Positions 21,799 to 22,165 of a stretch of 22,165 bases of DNA are shown here, piece after piece. The translations under genes and the position numbers were made by a program. The stretch's first letter is position 1; the number at the start of each line of letters is the position of its first letter. The stretch comes from Bacillota bacterium (GTDB lineage: Bacteria > Bacillota > Clostridia > Acetivibrionales > DTU013): contig JAEZJL010000182.1 in assembly GCA_023415815.1 (NCBI GenBank), forward strand, positions 1 to 22,165. The letters run 5' to 3'. The notes under the pieces were generated by a model. It was given only the letters and a program-made list of their open reading frames with translations. It was not told the origin of the DNA and ran no database searches.

Positions 21799-22165
21799 CT
21801 ACAGGGTCTCGAGGAACCAGGCCACGATATCCCTGAAAACAATATCGCGGTTTCCACAGATGGGTATGTTGTGATCCACGTCCTTATATATCTTCAACAC
21901 CTTTTTCGGATTGTCCGCGGGCAGTCCGGCATAAATCTGTCTTGCGTCCGCAACGGGGATCAGCTCGTCGTCCTCTCCGTGAATGACGAATATGGGGCAG
22001 CGCACATCCTCCACATAATCCATCGCCACATATTGCATGAGATTCTGCATGGATTCCAGCGTCGTATATGCGTTGTCTCCCGGGATCATAAGCGCCTCCA
22101 GGATATTGGCGGCAGCAACCTCGGCTCCCTGGGCCTGTGCCAGGTCGTTCATCCTGTTGATTACC
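21799..22165 (-). CDS. alpha/beta hydrolase, 3' part (partial at window edge)
   Basis: C-terminal 121 residues of a serine hydrolase of the alpha/beta fold; the frame is open to the right edge and the ATG at 22152 is internal or unproven as a start. The segment CPIFVIHGEDDELIPVADAR carries the strand and the acidic catalytic residue typical of dienelactone-hydrolase/prolyl-oligopeptidase-like enzymes, and VDHNIP carries the likely catalytic His. The nucleophile Ser lies beyond the window. The substrate is unknown. It ends with TAG at 21799, 260 bp before the binding-protein gene, on the same strand; that gap holds a promoter and two palindromes. Confidence 0.8.
   Translation of the reverse strand, partial: VINRMNDLAQAQGAEVAAANILEALMIPGDNAYTTLESMQNLMQYVAMDYVEDVRCPIFVIHGEDDELIPVADARQIYAGLPADNPKKVLKIYKDVDHNIPICGNRDIVFRDIVAWFLETL

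Noticed and set aside
21600..21801. In-frame continuation of the hydrolase after its TAG stop (read-through)
   Set aside because: The frame stays open for about 65 codons, but the hydrolase already ends at a normal position and the extension overlaps the promoter and palindromes of the next operon.

Overview
The window looks like a chromosomal segment of an anaerobic, spore-forming member of the Clostridia, roughly 50% GC. Four things point there: a gpr spore-germination protease, AGGAGG-type ribosome binding sites with frequent GTG/TTG starts, sigma-A-like promoters (TTGACA-17-TATAAT), and the Firmicutes housekeeping order comEC-holA-rpsT-gpr. Nothing resembles phage, plasmid, CRISPR, tRNA or rRNA.

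Layout. (1) 1-2798, plus strand: the 3' part of kdpB, then kdpC (high-affinity K+ P-type ATPase), a small single-span protein of unknown function, and a DUF3784-like membrane protein with a PH-like C-terminal domain. (2) 2830-6709, minus strand: an operon reading M50-type membrane protease, ligA, and a short KdpD that has only the cytosolic sensor part (KdpD domain plus USP domain, no membrane or histidine-kinase part). KdpD overlaps ligA by 4 bp and converges on the kdpBC side. (3) 6734-6985: an array of alternating inverted 14-15 bp arms (REP/BIME-like) between that operon and gpr. (4) 7077-12538: gpr (-), rpsT (+), a heptad-repeat coiled-coil protein (-), holA (-) and comEC (-). (5) 12683-13860: a secreted SH3-SH3-NlpC/P60 cell-wall hydrolase (-) under a consensus promoter and a ydaO/yuaA-type c-di-AMP riboswitch. 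(6) 13917-16991: a GNAT acetyltransferase (-), a LysR regulator (-), and a divergently transcribed, clearly atypical PurA-like enzyme (+). A perfect 8-8-8 inverted repeat sits over the purA promoter. The purA-like gene is followed by an apparent remnant of a PRPP-synthetase-like gene. (7) 16931-22165, minus strand: an MFS transporter, a sugar-type ABC importer lacking its own ATPase (lipoprotein, MalF-like, MalG-like), and the 3' end of an alpha/beta hydrolase.

Functional threads. Potassium and cyclic-di-AMP may link two parts of the window: the Kdp pump and a KdpD with a USP domain at one end, and a c-di-AMP riboswitch on a wall hydrolase in the middle. This link is inference. The LysR/PurA-like pair is the most likely place for undescribed biochemistry, because the enzyme keeps the catalytic Asp and His of adenylosuccinate synthetase but has changed residues in the IMP- and GTP-recognition motifs. 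I found no unmistakable new multi-gene defence or mobile system.
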